Shown: positions 51,119-60,775, counted from the stretch's first letter. The stretch: 64,000 bases of DNA from Imbroritus primus (GCF_964332355.1 NZ_OZ201293.1:2852001-2916000); one strand, 5' to 3'. The notes: generated from the sequence alone by a model not told the origin. Numbers and translations are program-made.

Positions 51119-52174
51119 TTAGAAGCGGTGACGGATACCGACGACAGCGCCGGTTTGGTTCGAACCAGCTTCAGCCGTACCGAAGCCGCCAACGCCGAAC
51201 GTGTTGTTGCCCTTGTTACGAGCGTAAGCAACGTTCAGGTAAGCATCGGTGCGCTTCGACAGAGCGTAGTCACCCGACAGAACAAACATCCACGGATCGT
51301 TGTCCGAAGCCTTGGTCTGCGTGTAGTAGGCAGCGCCGGTCAGGGCGAATGCCGGGGTGACGTTGTAGGTCAGGCCGCCCCAGTACAGATCAGAACGGTT
51401 CGACACGCTAGCAACGGTTGCCTTGGCGTAACGGTAGCCCAGGAATGCCTTGGCCGGGCCAAAGGCGAACGAGCCAGCCAGAGCTGCCTTGCGGGTCTTG
51501 TCGTCAGCCGTAGCGATCGAGCTGCCACGCTTTTCGTTGTACACAGCGCCAACAGCGAACGGGCCGTTTGCATAGGTCAGGCCGAGGTCATACTCACGAC
51601 CAACCTTGGCTTCGCCCGGGACTTCGCCGCCAACACCGTTGTTGCCGTTCCAGCCGAACGAGTACAGAGCGCCGACGGTCAGGCCGCCGAACGTGCCACG
51701 GTACTTGATGGCGTTGTCAGCACGGCCGGTCGAACCACCCAGGTCACCGTCCATTGCGCCCAGACCGTAGCGGGGTGCCACGACCATCGGGTCGAACTGG
51801 ATACCGAAGTCATAGATCAGGTTGTTCTGACGACCCAGGGTCACGGCACCGAAGTTACCTTGCAGACCAACGAAAGCCAGACGGTTGAAGAAGCGGCTGG
51901 AATCAGCTTGACCGCCGGTATCGACGTTGAAGCCGTTTTCCAGGGTGAAGATTGCCTTCAGGCCACCGCCCAGGTCTTCAACGCCACGCAGGCCGAAACG
52001 CGAGCCCGAGTAGTTGCCCGAGGTCATGCGGAACACGCTGTCGCCGGAGCCGACTTGCTTGTTCACATATTCCACGCCAACGTCAGCGATACCGTACAGG
52101 GTCACGCTCGACTGGGCGTATGCGCCGCCGGCAGCCAGCGCTGCGACAGCAGCAGCAAACAGTTTCATTTTCAT
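51119..52174 (-). CDS. Gram-negative porin (Burkholderiales trimeric type)
   Basis: 351 residues. Signal peptide to Ala20 (GGAYAQ), SSVTLYGIADVGVEYVN at the mature start, and the C-terminal GIRHRF. Strand-loop texture (FGLRGVEDLGGGLKAIFTLENGF) is typical. Codon choice is strongly biased toward optimal codons, suggesting high expression as a major porin. It has an AAGGAA ribosome site, an AT-rich upstream region and its own terminator. The other porin at 34747 is a diverged paralogue. Confidence 0.94.
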   Translation of the reverse strand: MKMKLFAAAVAALAAGGAYAQSSVTLYGIADVGVEYVNKQVGSGDSVFRMTSGNYSGSRFGLRGVEDLGGGLKAIFTLENGFNVDTGGQADSSRFFNRLAFVGLQGNFGAVTLGRQNNLIYDFGIQFDPMVVAPRYGLGAMDGDLGGSTGRADNAIKYRGTFGGLTVGALYSFGWNGNNGVGGEVPGEAKVGREYDLGLTYANGPFAVGAVYNEKRGSSIATADDKTRKAALAGSFAFGPAKAFLGYRYAKATVASVSNRSDLYWGGLTYNVTPAFALTGAAYYTQTKASDNDPWMFVLSGDYALSKRTDAYLNVAYARNKGNNTFGVGGFGTAEAGSNQTGAVVGIRHRF

Positions 52175-52480
52175 ATCGACACTTTCCTTGTCAACTGATG
52201 GGAAATCTTGAATTGTCCATACTCTGGACGACGCTTTGACTCACGTCTGGTCCGTATTATGGACAGCGACAATTCATCAGGAAACCTTTTTCCAGAGAAA
52301 AGACGGCTTTCGGGCATTTTTGTTGTGCTCAGGCAACAGCCCACGAACGGGTCCGCACACCGTTTGCGGCGTTGACGGAAGGTCACGCAAAAAATCTAAC
52401 CATCTGATTTTCCATATATTTTTCATTATTTTTACTTTCCATTGACCCTCCGGAGTGCCGCGACACGTTATAACTGCGCC
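52175..52480. other. Divergent promoter region, porin and Sel1-repeat genes
   Basis: About 305 bases, AT-rich toward 52390-52445. AATTGTC (52211-52217) and GACAATT (52268-52274) form a wide inverted repeat with CATA/TATG inside, upstream of the porin. No small gene is evident. Confidence 0.5.
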
Positions 52481-53980
52481 ATGGCTACACGTCACTTGAT
52501 CAAGATCCGAGGACTGGCGCGGCGCGGGGACGCAGCCGCACAGGTTGAGCTTGCCCGACTTTACCTGAGCGGTACCCCCGGCCTTACACCGAGCATTTCC
52601 GCCGCACTGATCTGGCTCGAACGGGCGGCGCGCCAGGGCCATGCGGAGGCCCGCGAGCTCATCGGCAAGCGTATTCCGCTGGAGGCAGCGCTAGCCCATG
52701 GCGATCCCGCCTTCCTGTTGAACTGCTACCAGGCTGCCGCGGCAGCAGGCTGTACCACGGCCAACCAGACGCTGGCGCAGTGGCTGCTCGATACGTCACC
52801 AGCCCCGGAGCATGCCGGCGCGCTGGCGCAGGCTGCGGCATGGGCGCGCCAAGCCGCAGACCGGGGAGATGCGGATGCTGCCGCCTTGCTGGTACGCGCA
52901 TTCGCGGCCGGGCGCCTGCCACCCCTCTATCGCGAGGAACCGGCGCACTATCAGCGGCTGGCCGCAACGGCCGATCAACCGCAGGCGGCGCCAGCCGACT
53001 TCACGACGATACTGACATTGCTGCACAAGCCCGAGCTCTCCGCATCCGAGGCGCGTGCACTGCTCCAATATTATCTCCAAGCCCTCCATGGTCAGGGGCC
53101 CGACGCGGACGCTGTCCACGCACTGCACCGCGCAGCCCAGGCCGGCATAGCGGATGCACAGTTCCATTACGGGCTGTGGCTGGGTAAATTCGATGCAGAG
53201 GGGCAGCGCGTGAAACTCACACGGGCACTCGGCGTGCCCAAGGTCGGACCAGCGCTGTCCTGGCTCCGCCAGGCGGCGGAACAGCATCATGGCGATGCCT
53301 GGTTCGTGCTGGCCATGCTGCACCGGAATGCCCGTTACGCCTGCCATGACCAGGCGCAGTATTTGTATTGCCTACATCGCGCGACACGGCTCGGCTGTAC
53401 GCGCGCGCAGACATACTTGGGACGGAAACTATGGCGCAATCGCCGGGCAGGCCTCGATCAATTGACCGAGGCCGCATACTGGCTATGGCGCGCGGCACAG
53501 GCAGGCGACCCCGAGGCCCAGGCGTTGCTGCCGAAAGCCATCGGACATGCGCCAGCGACCAGCCCGTGGCATCCACTACTCCACTATCTGGACACTTTCC
53601 GGAAACATGCGATCTCGGAACACTTGGGCGTCCGCCTCCGTCTGGCGGCGGCATTCGGGCTGAATACGGCGGAAATGCTCTGGCTGGATCCCCACGATGC
53701 CCGGCGGGAACATTGCCTGGTGGTGGACATCTCGGCCCGCCATGCAACCCACGCTCCCCGCCTGATTGCTATCGAAACCGTGGAGCAGCAGGCACGGCTC
53801 GACCACTTCGTGACACTTCCCTCGGCACAGCCGATGGCACACGGGCCCGACGGACAACTCGCGGAGGAACTGGCCGCACTGCTGGCGGCAGCGCGACGCG
53901 ACGGCATGCCCTTGACCTTGCCGGACCCCGTAACGCCACACGGGCTCATCGACGTCAGTCCCGACCAGCGCGGACGCTAA
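52481..53980 (+). CDS. Sel1-like repeat protein
   Basis: 499 residues built from Sel1/TPR-like helical repeats: RGDAAAQVELARLYLSG, AARQGHAEARELIG, QAADRGDADAAALLVRAF, AAQAGIADAQFHYGLWL and AAEQHHGDAWFVLAMLHRN are recognisable units over residues 15-330. The C-terminal 150 residues are different and end without repeats. No signal peptide is seen, so cytoplasmic. Such proteins scaffold protein complexes; a partner cannot be named. ATG 52481 is chosen at the start of the repeat-rich part; an upstream TTG is less likely. Confidence 0.82.
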   Translation: MATRHLIKIRGLARRGDAAAQVELARLYLSGTPGLTPSISAALIWLERAARQGHAEARELIGKRIPLEAALAHGDPAFLLNCYQAAAAAGCTTANQTLAQWLLDTSPAPEHAGALAQAAAWARQAADRGDADAAALLVRAFAAGRLPPLYREEPAHYQRLAATADQPQAAPADFTTILTLLHKPELSASEARALLQYYLQALHGQGPDADAVHALHRAAQAGIADAQFHYGLWLGKFDAEGQRVKLTRALGVPKVGPALSWLRQAAEQHHGDAWFVLAMLHRNARYACHDQAQYLYCLHRATRLGCTRAQTYLGRKLWRNRRAGLDQLTEAAYWLWRAAQAGDPEAQALLPKAIGHAPATSPWHPLLHYLDTFRKHAISEHLGVRLRLAAAFGLNTAEMLWLDPHDARREHCLVVDISARHATHAPRLIAIETVEQQARLDHFVTLPSAQPMAHGPDGQLAEELAALLAAARRDGMPLTLPDPVTPHGLIDVSPDQRGR

Positions 53981-53998
53981 GCGGGCGCAATGCCAGGG

Positions 53999-54781
53999 TT
54001 ATTCGGCGCCCTCTTCCGCGGCATCCGGCACTGTCGTATGCCGCACGAAGAAGATGGACAGCCAGAGGCCCAATTCATACAGCAGGCATAGTGGTACGGC
54101 GAGCAGCAACTGGGATACGACATCGGGCGGCGTCACCACCGCAGCGATGATGAATGCGCCGACCACGACGTACGGCCTGATTTCGCGCAGCTTGGCTACG
54201 CTGACAAGCCCGAAACGCACCAATACGATCACCACCACCGGTACCTCGAACGTGATGCCGAATGCCAGGAAGGTCGTCATCGCAAAGCTGAGGTACTTGT
54301 CGATGTCGGTCGACATGTCGGCCCCGAGCGGCGCGTTGTAATGCGCCATGAACTTGAAGACGGTCGGGAACACAAGGAAATAGGCAAATGCCACGCCGAC
54401 GAGGAACAGCACGTAGCTGCTCACTACCAGCGGCATAATCAGCCGGCGCTCATGACGATACAGGCCGGGCGCAACGAACATCCACAATTGGTAGAGCACC
54501 ATCGGCAGCGCGATCAGGAATGCCACCAGCATGGTGACCTTCATCGGCACGAAGAACGATCCCGTCACATCCGTGACGATCATCTTGCCTCCGACTGGTA
54601 GCGCATTGATCAGCGGCGCGGAGAACAGCCGGAAGATATCGGGAGCCCAGTAGACCAGCGCCAGGAATACGATAATCACGGCCGCAGCGGCGCGCACAAT
54701 GCGCTGGCGTAACTCGACCAGATGCGAAATGAACGTCTCTTGCGCGGCATCGGCCGGCTCGTTGGGACTGGGTGCGCTCAT
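53999..54781 (-). CDS. tatC: Sec-independent translocase subunit TatC
   Basis: 260 residues with six membrane helices and the TatC signature ETFISHLVELRQRIVRA near 14 (signal-peptide-binding Glu) and a later FGITFEVPVVVIVL near 175. TatC with TatB receives twin-arginine proteins, such as the PetA Rieske subunit. Last gene of a run from the histidine operon through tatABC. Confidence 0.96.
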   Translation of the reverse strand: MSAPSPNEPADAAQETFISHLVELRQRIVRAAAAVIIVFLALVYWAPDIFRLFSAPLINALPVGGKMIVTDVTGSFFVPMKVTMLVAFLIALPMVLYQLWMFVAPGLYRHERRLIMPLVVSSYVLFLVGVAFAYFLVFPTVFKFMAHYNAPLGADMSTDIDKYLSFAMTTFLAFGITFEVPVVVIVLVRFGLVSVAKLREIRPYVVVGAFIIAAVVTPPDVVSQLLLAVPLCLLYELGLWLSIFFVRHTTVPDAAEEGAE

Positions 54782-54852
54782 GGCGTCTCGGAATGGCGGT
54801 GGATTTCAGTCGATGGCGGCAGCCATCGCAGGCAAGGTCGTGGCACAGCGCC

Positions 54853-55356
54853 CTAGTCGAAGAATGAGCGCGGAACGCCCCGTGCCGGCCGATGCCGCTT
54901 GACCCGCGCAGCGCCCGATTGGGCCCAGGTACGCACCCCATGCTGGCGCTTGTACCATTTCGGCATCGCACCCTGCTTGTTACGCCAGCTATTGCGCCCG
55001 TTTCGCGGCTTGGTCGCGGCGGCCCATGTCGGCTGGATACCGGATGGCGAATCGCTGTCGAAATCGTTGTCGATCCCGCTGAACGCCTCGTTTACCGCGT
55101 TTGCGTGCTCGCTCACACCCTGATGGATGGTCTGTTCCACATTGCGGGCGGCATCCTCGAACTCATTGCGCATCTTGCGCAATTCCTCTATCTCGATTTC
55201 ACGGCTGACTTCGGCCTTCACCGAACTGACATAGCGTTGCGCCCGCCCCACCAGCGCACCCACGGTACGCGCCACGCGCGGCAGGCGTTCCGGGCCGATG
55301 ACGACGAGCGCCACCACGCCGATGAGGGCCAGCTTGGAGATTCCGAGATCGATCAT
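54853..55356 (-). CDS. tatB: Sec-independent translocase subunit TatB
   Basis: 167 residues. MIDLGISKLALIGVVALVVIGPERLP is the membrane helix with the Glu-Arg-Leu-Pro hinge (first 26 residues), followed by an amphipathic helix and a long variable basic C-terminus with PTWAAATKPRNGRNSWRNKQ. The N-terminal frame extends upstream over tatA in another frame and was trimmed to the ATG at 55356. Confidence 0.94.
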   Translation of the reverse strand: MIDLGISKLALIGVVALVVIGPERLPRVARTVGALVGRAQRYVSSVKAEVSREIEIEELRKMRNEFEDAARNVEQTIHQGVSEHANAVNEAFSGIDNDFDSDSPSGIQPTWAAATKPRNGRNSWRNKQGAMPKWYKRQHGVRTWAQSGAARVKRHRPARGVPRSFFD

Positions 55357-55373
55357 CTGCGTCGGCGCCGGGC

Positions 55374-55592
55374 TCAGCCCTGATGGGTCTTGTCCTTGGC
55401 TTCGACGTCGATGGTCGTCTTGTCGCGCAGTTCCTTGGCTGGCTCGTCCGCGCCACCGTCCTTCATGCCGTCCTTGAATCCCTTGACCGCACTGCCCAGG
55501 TCGGACCCCATGTTGCGCAGCTTCTTGGTCCCGAACACCATCATGATGATGACCAGAACGACCAGCCAGTGCCAAATGCTAAACGAACCCAT
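55374..55592 (-). CDS. tatA: Sec-independent translocase subunit TatA
   Basis: 72 residues. A short periplasmic end, one membrane helix (SIWHWLVVLVIIMMVFG), the FGTKKLRNMGSDLG hinge and amphipathic helix, and a charged tail. Forms the protein-conducting assembly. ATG 55592; 17 bases before tatB. Confidence 0.95.
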   Translation of the reverse strand: MGSFSIWHWLVVLVIIMMVFGTKKLRNMGSDLGSAVKGFKDGMKDGGADEPAKELRDKTTIDVEAKDKTHQG

Positions 55593-55638
55593 GTTCTGCT
55601 CCAGTAATCGGCGAGACCTGTCCCCGCCATTCAATCAA

Positions 55639-56007
55639 TCAAACCGTCGCGCCAATCGCAATCGCACCTTGCCAGGGACGCGGCCCGCCCAGCACGTGCA
55701 TATGTAAATGATAGACCTCCTGCCCGCCGTCGGCACCCGTGTTGATGACGGTCTTGAAGCCGTTGGCACAGCCCTGGTCCGCCGCTAGCCGCGCTGCCAG
55801 TGCCAGCATGTGACCCAGCAGCGGCGTATCGGCTGCGGTACAGGACGCCAGCGAATCCACATGGCGTTTGGGTACCAGCAGGAAATGCACCGGAGCAGCC
55901 GGACGGATGTCATGAAAAGCCAGCACGAGATCATCCTCGTACAGCTTCTGCGCGGGAATCTGTCCGGCAGCGATCCTACAAAACACGCAATTATCAGCGC
56001 TACTCAT
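55639..56007 (-). CDS. HIT-family (HINT-like) protein
   Basis: 122 residues. CVFCRIAAGQIPAQKLYED start, DIRPAAPVHFLLVPKRHVDSL near 40 and the histidine triad HLHMH near 104. HINT proteins hydrolyse adenosine phosphoramidates; the two N-terminal cysteines may bind zinc. ATG 56007 begins MSSADN. Located between the DUF4870-like gene and tatA, a conserved order. Confidence 0.93.
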   Translation of the reverse strand: MSSADNCVFCRIAAGQIPAQKLYEDDLVLAFHDIRPAAPVHFLLVPKRHVDSLASCTAADTPLLGHMLALAARLAADQGCANGFKTVINTGADGGQEVYHLHMHVLGGPRPWQGAIAIGATV

Positions 56008-56032
56008 GTCTGTTTCGTTGCGAAACCGCAAA

Positions 56033-56401
56033 TCACCGGTTCGCGTACATGGGCTTGCCGTCATTCAGGTACAACCAACCCTTGACGATACGATACAGCA
56101 TCCAGATAAACAGGACGCCAAGCACGGCAAACCCGACCAGCACCACCAGCAGCAGGCTGCCCACCACGCCCCACACCACGCTCCACCAGAACGAACGGAT
56201 CTGCCAGGTGAAATGCGACGCGTACAGCGTCCCCTGCACTTCATCGCGCTTGATGTAGTTGATGATAATCGCCACCAGCGCCGTCACCCCGCCCGTCAAC
56301 CAGAAGATCGCATAGAGCAGGTACAGGATATGCGTCAGCTTGCGCAGGCTGTCGAGCTTCTCCGGCGATAACGTAGCGACGGGATAGATGTCCTGGGTCA
56401 T
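56033..56401 (-). CDS. Small membrane protein, DUF4870-like
   Basis: 122 residues with two or three membrane segments (about 28-48, 72-88 and 88-110) and a conserved central KRDEVQGTLYASHFTWQIRSFWW. This matches the DUF4870 style of small membrane proteins whose role is unknown. It follows hisE in the same direction, in the his-tat gene run. Confidence 0.8.
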   Translation of the reverse strand: MTQDIYPVATLSPEKLDSLRKLTHILYLLYAIFWLTGGVTALVAIIINYIKRDEVQGTLYASHFTWQIRSFWWSVVWGVVGSLLLVVLVGFAVLGVLFIWMLYRIVKGWLYLNDGKPMYANR

Positions 56402-56431
56402 GAACGGATCCTTTCTGCGACGGCCGGAAGG

Positions 56432-56812
56432 CTATGCCTGGCCATCCTCGCGGGCCTGCACTTTGCGCAAGGCCTTCTCTTCAAGCCCGGACATGCCTTC
56501 GCGGCGCGCCAGTTCGCGCACCACGTCCGCAGGCGTCAGGTCGAAGCGGGCCAGCAGCACCATGCTGTGAAACCACAGGTCCGCCACTTCATAGACCAGC
56601 TTTTCGCGACCCTGTTCAGTCATACCGGCAGCGCGCGCATCCTTGGCGGCCATCACGGTTTCCGTGGCTTCCTCGCCAATCTTCTTCAGGATCGCGTCGT
56701 CACCCTTGTCGAACAGGCGCGCTACGTAGGATTTTGCGGGATCGCCACCATGCTCCGGCTTGCGGCTCTCCAGCACGGCCGCGAGCCGATCGAGCGTACT
56801 GTCCGTGCTCAT
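56432..56812 (-). CDS. hisE: Phosphoribosyl-ATP pyrophosphatase
   Basis: 126 residues, all-alpha MazG-like HisE. LDRLAAVLESRKPEH, KIGEEATETVMAAKD near 40 (metal-binding Glu residues) and YEVADLWFHSMVLLARF near 75. Second step of histidine synthesis. Separate from hisI, as in betaproteobacteria; start overlaps the hisI stop by four bases. Confidence 0.95.
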   Translation of the reverse strand: MSTDSTLDRLAAVLESRKPEHGGDPAKSYVARLFDKGDDAILKKIGEEATETVMAAKDARAAGMTEQGREKLVYEVADLWFHSMVLLARFDLTPADVVRELARREGMSGLEEKALRKVQAREDGQA

Positions 56813-57216
56813 GATTTCCCTTGGTAGATCGTATCGGGATCCTTGATCACCGGCTCGACGGTTTGCCAGTCGCCGGTCACGGCATCACCCTCGAATTTCT
56901 GGAAGAAGCATGAATGCCGCCCGGTATGGCAGGCAATGCCGTGCACCTGTGTGACTTTCAGCAGCACGACATCCTCATCGCAATCGAGCCGGACTTCATG
57001 CACCTTCTGCACATGCCCTGACTCCTCGCCCTTGTGCCACAGGCGCTTGCGGGAACGCGACCAGAATACGGCCTCCCCGGTCTCGATGGTGCGCACCAGG
57101 GCTTCGCGGTTCATGAAGGCAAACATCAGGACGTCATTGCTGCCGACTTCCTGCACGACCACTGGCACCAGACCGTGATCGTCCCACTGGATCTTGTTGA
57201 GCCATTTTCTTTGCAT
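56809..57216 (-). CDS. hisI: Phosphoribosyl-AMP cyclohydrolase
   Basis: 135 residues. VFWSRSRKRLWHKGEESGH near 50 and LDCDEDVVLLKV with HTGRHSCFF near 100 give the zinc and magnesium sites. ATG 57216 with GGA seven bases upstream is preferred; a GTG at 57222 overlapping the hisF stop is an alternative. Third step of the pathway. Confidence 0.95.
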   Translation of the reverse strand: MQRKWLNKIQWDDHGLVPVVVQEVGSNDVLMFAFMNREALVRTIETGEAVFWSRSRKRLWHKGEESGHVQKVHEVRLDCDEDVVLLKVTQVHGIACHTGRHSCFFQKFEGDAVTGDWQTVEPVIKDPDTIYQGKS

Positions 57217-57218
57217 GA

Positions 57219-57989
57219 TCACATCCGTACCGGAATACCCTGCTCCGCCATAAAACGCTTCGCATCGCCGACGGTGTACTCGCCGTAATGGAAAATGCTC
57301 GCCGCCAACACCGCGTCCGCGTGACCAATCTTGATGCCGTCCGCCAGATCCTGCAAACCTCCGACGCCGCCCGAGGCAATGACCGGCACCGGCACGGCAT
57401 CGCTGACGGCACGCGTCAACTCTAGGTCAAAGCCGCTCTTTGTGCCATCGCGATCCATGCTGGTCAGCAGCAGTTCGCCTGCGCCGCGTGCAGCCATCTG
57501 GCGCGCCCACTCGACCACGTCGATACCAGTGGCCTTGCGTCCGCCATGCGTAAACACTTCCCAGCGCTTGGGTTCGCCCGCCGCCGATACGCATTTGGCA
57601 TCGATCGCCACCACGATGCATTGCGAGCCGTAGCGGCCGGTTGCCTCGGACACCAGGTCCGGATTGGCCACGGCAGAGGAGTTCATGCTGATCTTGTCGG
57701 CGCCAGCATTCAGGAGACGCCGCACATCCTCCACCGCGCGCACGCCGCCACCAACCGTCAGCGGGATGAACACCTGTGCTGCCACCTGCTCAATGATGCC
57801 CAGGATCAGGTCGCGGCCATCGCTGGTCGCCGTGATGTCGAGGAAGGTCAACTCGTCTGCGCCCTGCTCGTCGTAACGGCGGGCAATTTCCACCGGATCG
57901 CCAGCGTCGCGCAGCTCGACGAAGTTAACGCCCTTGACCACGCGCCCGTTCGTGACGTCGAGGCAAGGGATGATACGTTTGGCTAACAT
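57219..57989 (-). CDS. hisF: Imidazole glycerol phosphate synthase cyclase subunit
   Basis: 256 residues, the normal size. KRIIPCLDVTNGRVVKG start with the catalytic Asp11-type residue, EITATSDGR-like DITATSDGRD near 55, and ASGGVGGLQDL near 220 for phosphate binding. Makes imidazole glycerol phosphate and AICAR with HisH. ATG 57989 (MLAKRI) is used. Confidence 0.97.
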   Translation of the reverse strand: MLAKRIIPCLDVTNGRVVKGVNFVELRDAGDPVEIARRYDEQGADELTFLDITATSDGRDLILGIIEQVAAQVFIPLTVGGGVRAVEDVRRLLNAGADKISMNSSAVANPDLVSEATGRYGSQCIVVAIDAKCVSAAGEPKRWEVFTHGGRKATGIDVVEWARQMAARGAGELLLTSMDRDGTKSGFDLELTRAVSDAVPVPVIASGGVGGLQDLADGIKIGHADAVLAASIFHYGEYTVGDAKRFMAEQGIPVRM

Positions 57990-58033
57990 GTCGTTCCTAA
58001 GAGGCACGGCCCTGCCGTGCCGGATGGCGCAGT

Positions 58034-58777
58034 TCAGGCTGCGCCCAGCTCGTCAGCCCGGTCCTGGGCAGCCGAGAAATCCAGATCGCCGGAGTAGATG
58101 GCCCGGCCGCAGATCACGCCTTCCACGCCATCCTTTTCGGCCGCGCACAGTGCATCGATGTCAGCCATGTTCGACAGGCCGCCGCTGGCAATGACAGGAA
58201 TGCTCATGGACTGCGCCAGCTTCACCGTGGCGTCGATGTTGATGCCTTGCAGCATGCCATCGCGGCCGATGTCGGTATAGATGATCGACTCCACGCCGTA
58301 ATCCTCGTACTTGCGGGCCAGGTCGATCACCTCGTGTCCGGTCAGCTTGCTCCAGCCGTCCGTGGCAACCTTGCCGTCGCGCGCATCGAGGCCGACGATG
58401 ATGTGCCCGCCGAACGCCGTACAGGCATCCTTCAGGAAACCGGGATTTTTCACGGCCGCAGTGCCAATGATGACGTACGAAAGGCCGCCGTCGAGCAGGC
58501 GCTCGATGGTGTTCAGATCGCGAATGCCGCCGCCGAGCTGCACTGGGATTTCTTCGCCGACCTCGGCGATGATCGCCTTGATCGCCGCTTCATTGCGCGG
58601 CTTGCCTGCGAACGCACCATTCAGGTCAACCAGGTGCAGGCGCCGCGCGCCTTGCTCCACCCAGTGGCGCGCCATGGCGGCCGGGTCTTCGGAGAAGACG
58701 GTCGCCTGATCCATGTCGCCTTGCTTGAGGCGTACACACTGACCGTCCTTCAGGTCGATGGCCGGGATGAGCAACAT
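58034..58777 (-). CDS. hisA: ProFAR isomerase
   Basis: 247 residues, beta/alpha barrel homologous to HisF. LLIPAIDLKDGQCVRLKQGD start with catalytic Asp, LGGGIRDLNTIE near 80, YTDIGRDGMLQG near 167 with the second catalytic Asp. Isomerises ProFAR to PRFAR. Between hisH and hisF. Confidence 0.97.
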   Translation of the reverse strand: MLLIPAIDLKDGQCVRLKQGDMDQATVFSEDPAAMARHWVEQGARRLHLVDLNGAFAGKPRNEAAIKAIIAEVGEEIPVQLGGGIRDLNTIERLLDGGLSYVIIGTAAVKNPGFLKDACTAFGGHIIVGLDARDGKVATDGWSKLTGHEVIDLARKYEDYGVESIIYTDIGRDGMLQGINIDATVKLAQSMSIPVIASGGLSNMADIDALCAAEKDGVEGVICGRAIYSGDLDFSAAQDRADELGAA

Positions 58778-58847
58778 AGTCGTAAAAAGAGTGAGAGGGT
58801 CAAATCTTGCCCGGTGCGGGTCTGCCGCACGCCGGACACCAGGTTCA

Positions 58848-59501
58848 TCAGGGCTTCCAGTCCACGAAATTGCGATACAGCTGCAAGCCCGTGCGGGCGC
58901 TCTTTTCGGGGTGAAACTGTGTGGCGAAAATATTATCGCGTGCTACCGCACAGGTAAACAGGCCGCCATAGTCGGTTTCTCCAGCAATATCATCCGGATT
59001 TTCCGGCTGCACGTAATAACTGTGCACGAAATAGAAAAAGCTGTCGTTCGGAATACCGGCCCATAGCGCATGCGCCCGGCGCTGGCGAACACGGTTCCAG
59101 CCCATCTGCGGCACCTTGAAGCGCGAGCCGTCGGGCTGCAGCCGGTTTTCCAGGTCGAACCGTACCACGCCCCCCGGCAGCAAACCCAGGCCCGGCGTGC
59201 GCCCACCCGGCGTGCGCGCCTCGGCGCTCCAGTCGAACAGCATCTGTTCGCCCACGCACACACCAAGCATGGGCTTGCTGCGCGCTGCTTCGAGCACCGC
59301 CTCGCGCAGGCCCGAATCGTTCAGGGCCTGCATGCAGTCGGGCATCGCGCCCTGGCCCGGCAGCACCACCCGCTCGGCCGCCCGCAGGTCCGCGGCATCC
59401 GCGGTGACCCGCACGTCGGCTTCCGGCGCAGCGGCCCGCACAGCCTGGGCAACAGAACGCAGGTTGCCCATTCCATAATCCACAATCGCAATGGTTGTCA
59501 T
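58848..59501 (-). CDS. hisH: Imidazole glycerol phosphate synthase glutaminase subunit
   Basis: 217 residues, class I glutaminase. VDYGMGNLRSV start, nucleophile Cys in LGVCVGEQMLFD near 82, and the His-Glu pair in ATQFHPEKS near 197. Feeds ammonia to HisF. Start overlaps the marC stop. Confidence 0.96.
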   Translation of the reverse strand: MTTIAIVDYGMGNLRSVAQAVRAAAPEADVRVTADAADLRAAERVVLPGQGAMPDCMQALNDSGLREAVLEAARSKPMLGVCVGEQMLFDWSAEARTPGGRTPGLGLLPGGVVRFDLENRLQPDGSRFKVPQMGWNRVRQRRAHALWAGIPNDSFFYFVHSYYVQPENPDDIAGETDYGGLFTCAVARDNIFATQFHPEKSARTGLQLYRNFVDWKP

Positions 59502-60121
59502 GATTTGAGAACCGGCAGCAGGGTTTTCAACCCGTCCACAATAAATTCCACGGCCAGCGCCGACAGGATCAGCCCCATCAGGCGCGTGCCAATATTAATG
59601 CCCGTGCGGCCGATCATGCGCGCAATCGGCTCGGCCACCCGGAACACACCCCACACGATGACGCCGATCACGGCGCCAATCCCGCACAGGAACAGCAATT
59701 CGTACCAATGCTCCGCCTTGCCGGCATAGACCACCACGGTACTGATCGAACCCGGCCCCGTCAGCAGCGGAATCGCCAGCGGGACCACCGCGATGCTGGC
59801 CTTGGCTTCGGCTTCACCTTCTTCTTCCGGCGTAGCGCGCGTCCGGCTGGTCTGCGCATTGATCATGCTGACCGCCATCAACAGCATGATAATGCCCCCG
59901 CCCACCTGCAGCGACGCGACCGAAATCCCGAAAAACGCGATGATCTGCTGCCCCACCAGCGCCGAGACGCCAATCACGATAGCCACGGATATCGCGGCGA
60001 TCTTGATCGTGTGCTGCTTCTCCGCCTCGCTCTGGCTCAGCGTCAGACTGATGAAGAACGGAATCGCCCCGATCGGGTTGATCAGCGCCAGCAGCGAGAT
60101 GAAGGACTTGAGCGTTTCCAT
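59498..60121 (-). CDS. MarC-family membrane protein
   Basis: 207 residues, six hydrophobic segments, FISLLALINPIGAIPFFISLT at the start (residues 6-26) and LLTGPGSISTVVVYAG near 120. MarC family (DUF204). Function unknown; once linked wrongly to multiple antibiotic resistance. Embedded between hisB and hisH with overlap to hisH, so co-transcribed. Confidence 0.93.
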   Translation of the reverse strand: METLKSFISLLALINPIGAIPFFISLTLSQSEAEKQHTIKIAAISVAIVIGVSALVGQQIIAFFGISVASLQVGGGIIMLLMAVSMINAQTSRTRATPEEEGEAEAKASIAVVPLAIPLLTGPGSISTVVVYAGKAEHWYELLFLCGIGAVIGVIVWGVFRVAEPIARMIGRTGINIGTRLMGLILSALAVEFIVDGLKTLLPVLKS

Positions 60122-60187
60122 GGAAGCATCAGCACGCTGCTGGACATCCTGCCAGCCCGGGTCGAAACAGGAGCGCTTGCTCCAGGA

Positions 60188-60775
60188 TCAGAGGCTGCCC
60201 TTGGTCGACGGAATCACGTTGGCCGCACGCGCATCACGCTCCACCGCCATGCGCAGCGCCCGGCCAAAGGCCTTGAACACGGTCTCGCACTGGTGGTGGG
60301 CATTGATGCCGCGCAGATTGTCGATGTGCAGCGTGACACCCGCGTGATTCACGAAGCCGCGGAAGAACTCGATGGTCAGGTCGACATCGAAGTTGCCCAC
60401 ACGGGCACGCGTAAACGGCACATGGAACTCCAGGCCGGGACGGCCCGAGAAGTCGATCACCACGCGCGACAGCGCTTCGTCGAGCGGCACATAGCTGTGG
60501 CCGTAGCGGGTGATGCCCTTGCGGTCGCCGATGGCCTTGGCCACCGCCTGTCCCAGGGTAATGCCGACGTCTTCCACGGTGTGGTGGTCGTCGATGTGCG
60601 TATCGCCGTGCGCGGTGACTTCCAGATCGATCATGCCGTGGCGGGCAATTTGATCCAGCATATGGTCGAGGAACGGCACGCCGGTTGCCAGCTTCTGCTG
60701 GCCCGTGCCGTCGAGATTGAGCGATACGTGAATCTTGGTTTCCGACGTATCGCGATTGACCGAGGCGACTCGCAT
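60188..60775 (-). CDS. hisB: Imidazoleglycerol-phosphate dehydratase (monofunctional)
   Basis: 195 residues. GVPFLDHMLDQIARHG near 35, DTHIDDHHTVEDVGI near 62 and GINAHHQCETVFKAFGRAL near 165 provide the manganese-binding histidines. Monofunctional form, lacking the phosphatase domain of enteric HisB, so histidinol-phosphatase is elsewhere. Upstream, 188 bases without hisC separate it from hisD. Confidence 0.97.
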   Translation of the reverse strand: MRVASVNRDTSETKIHVSLNLDGTGQQKLATGVPFLDHMLDQIARHGMIDLEVTAHGDTHIDDHHTVEDVGITLGQAVAKAIGDRKGITRYGHSYVPLDEALSRVVIDFSGRPGLEFHVPFTRARVGNFDVDLTIEFFRGFVNHAGVTLHIDNLRGINAHHQCETVFKAFGRALRMAVERDARAANVIPSTKGSL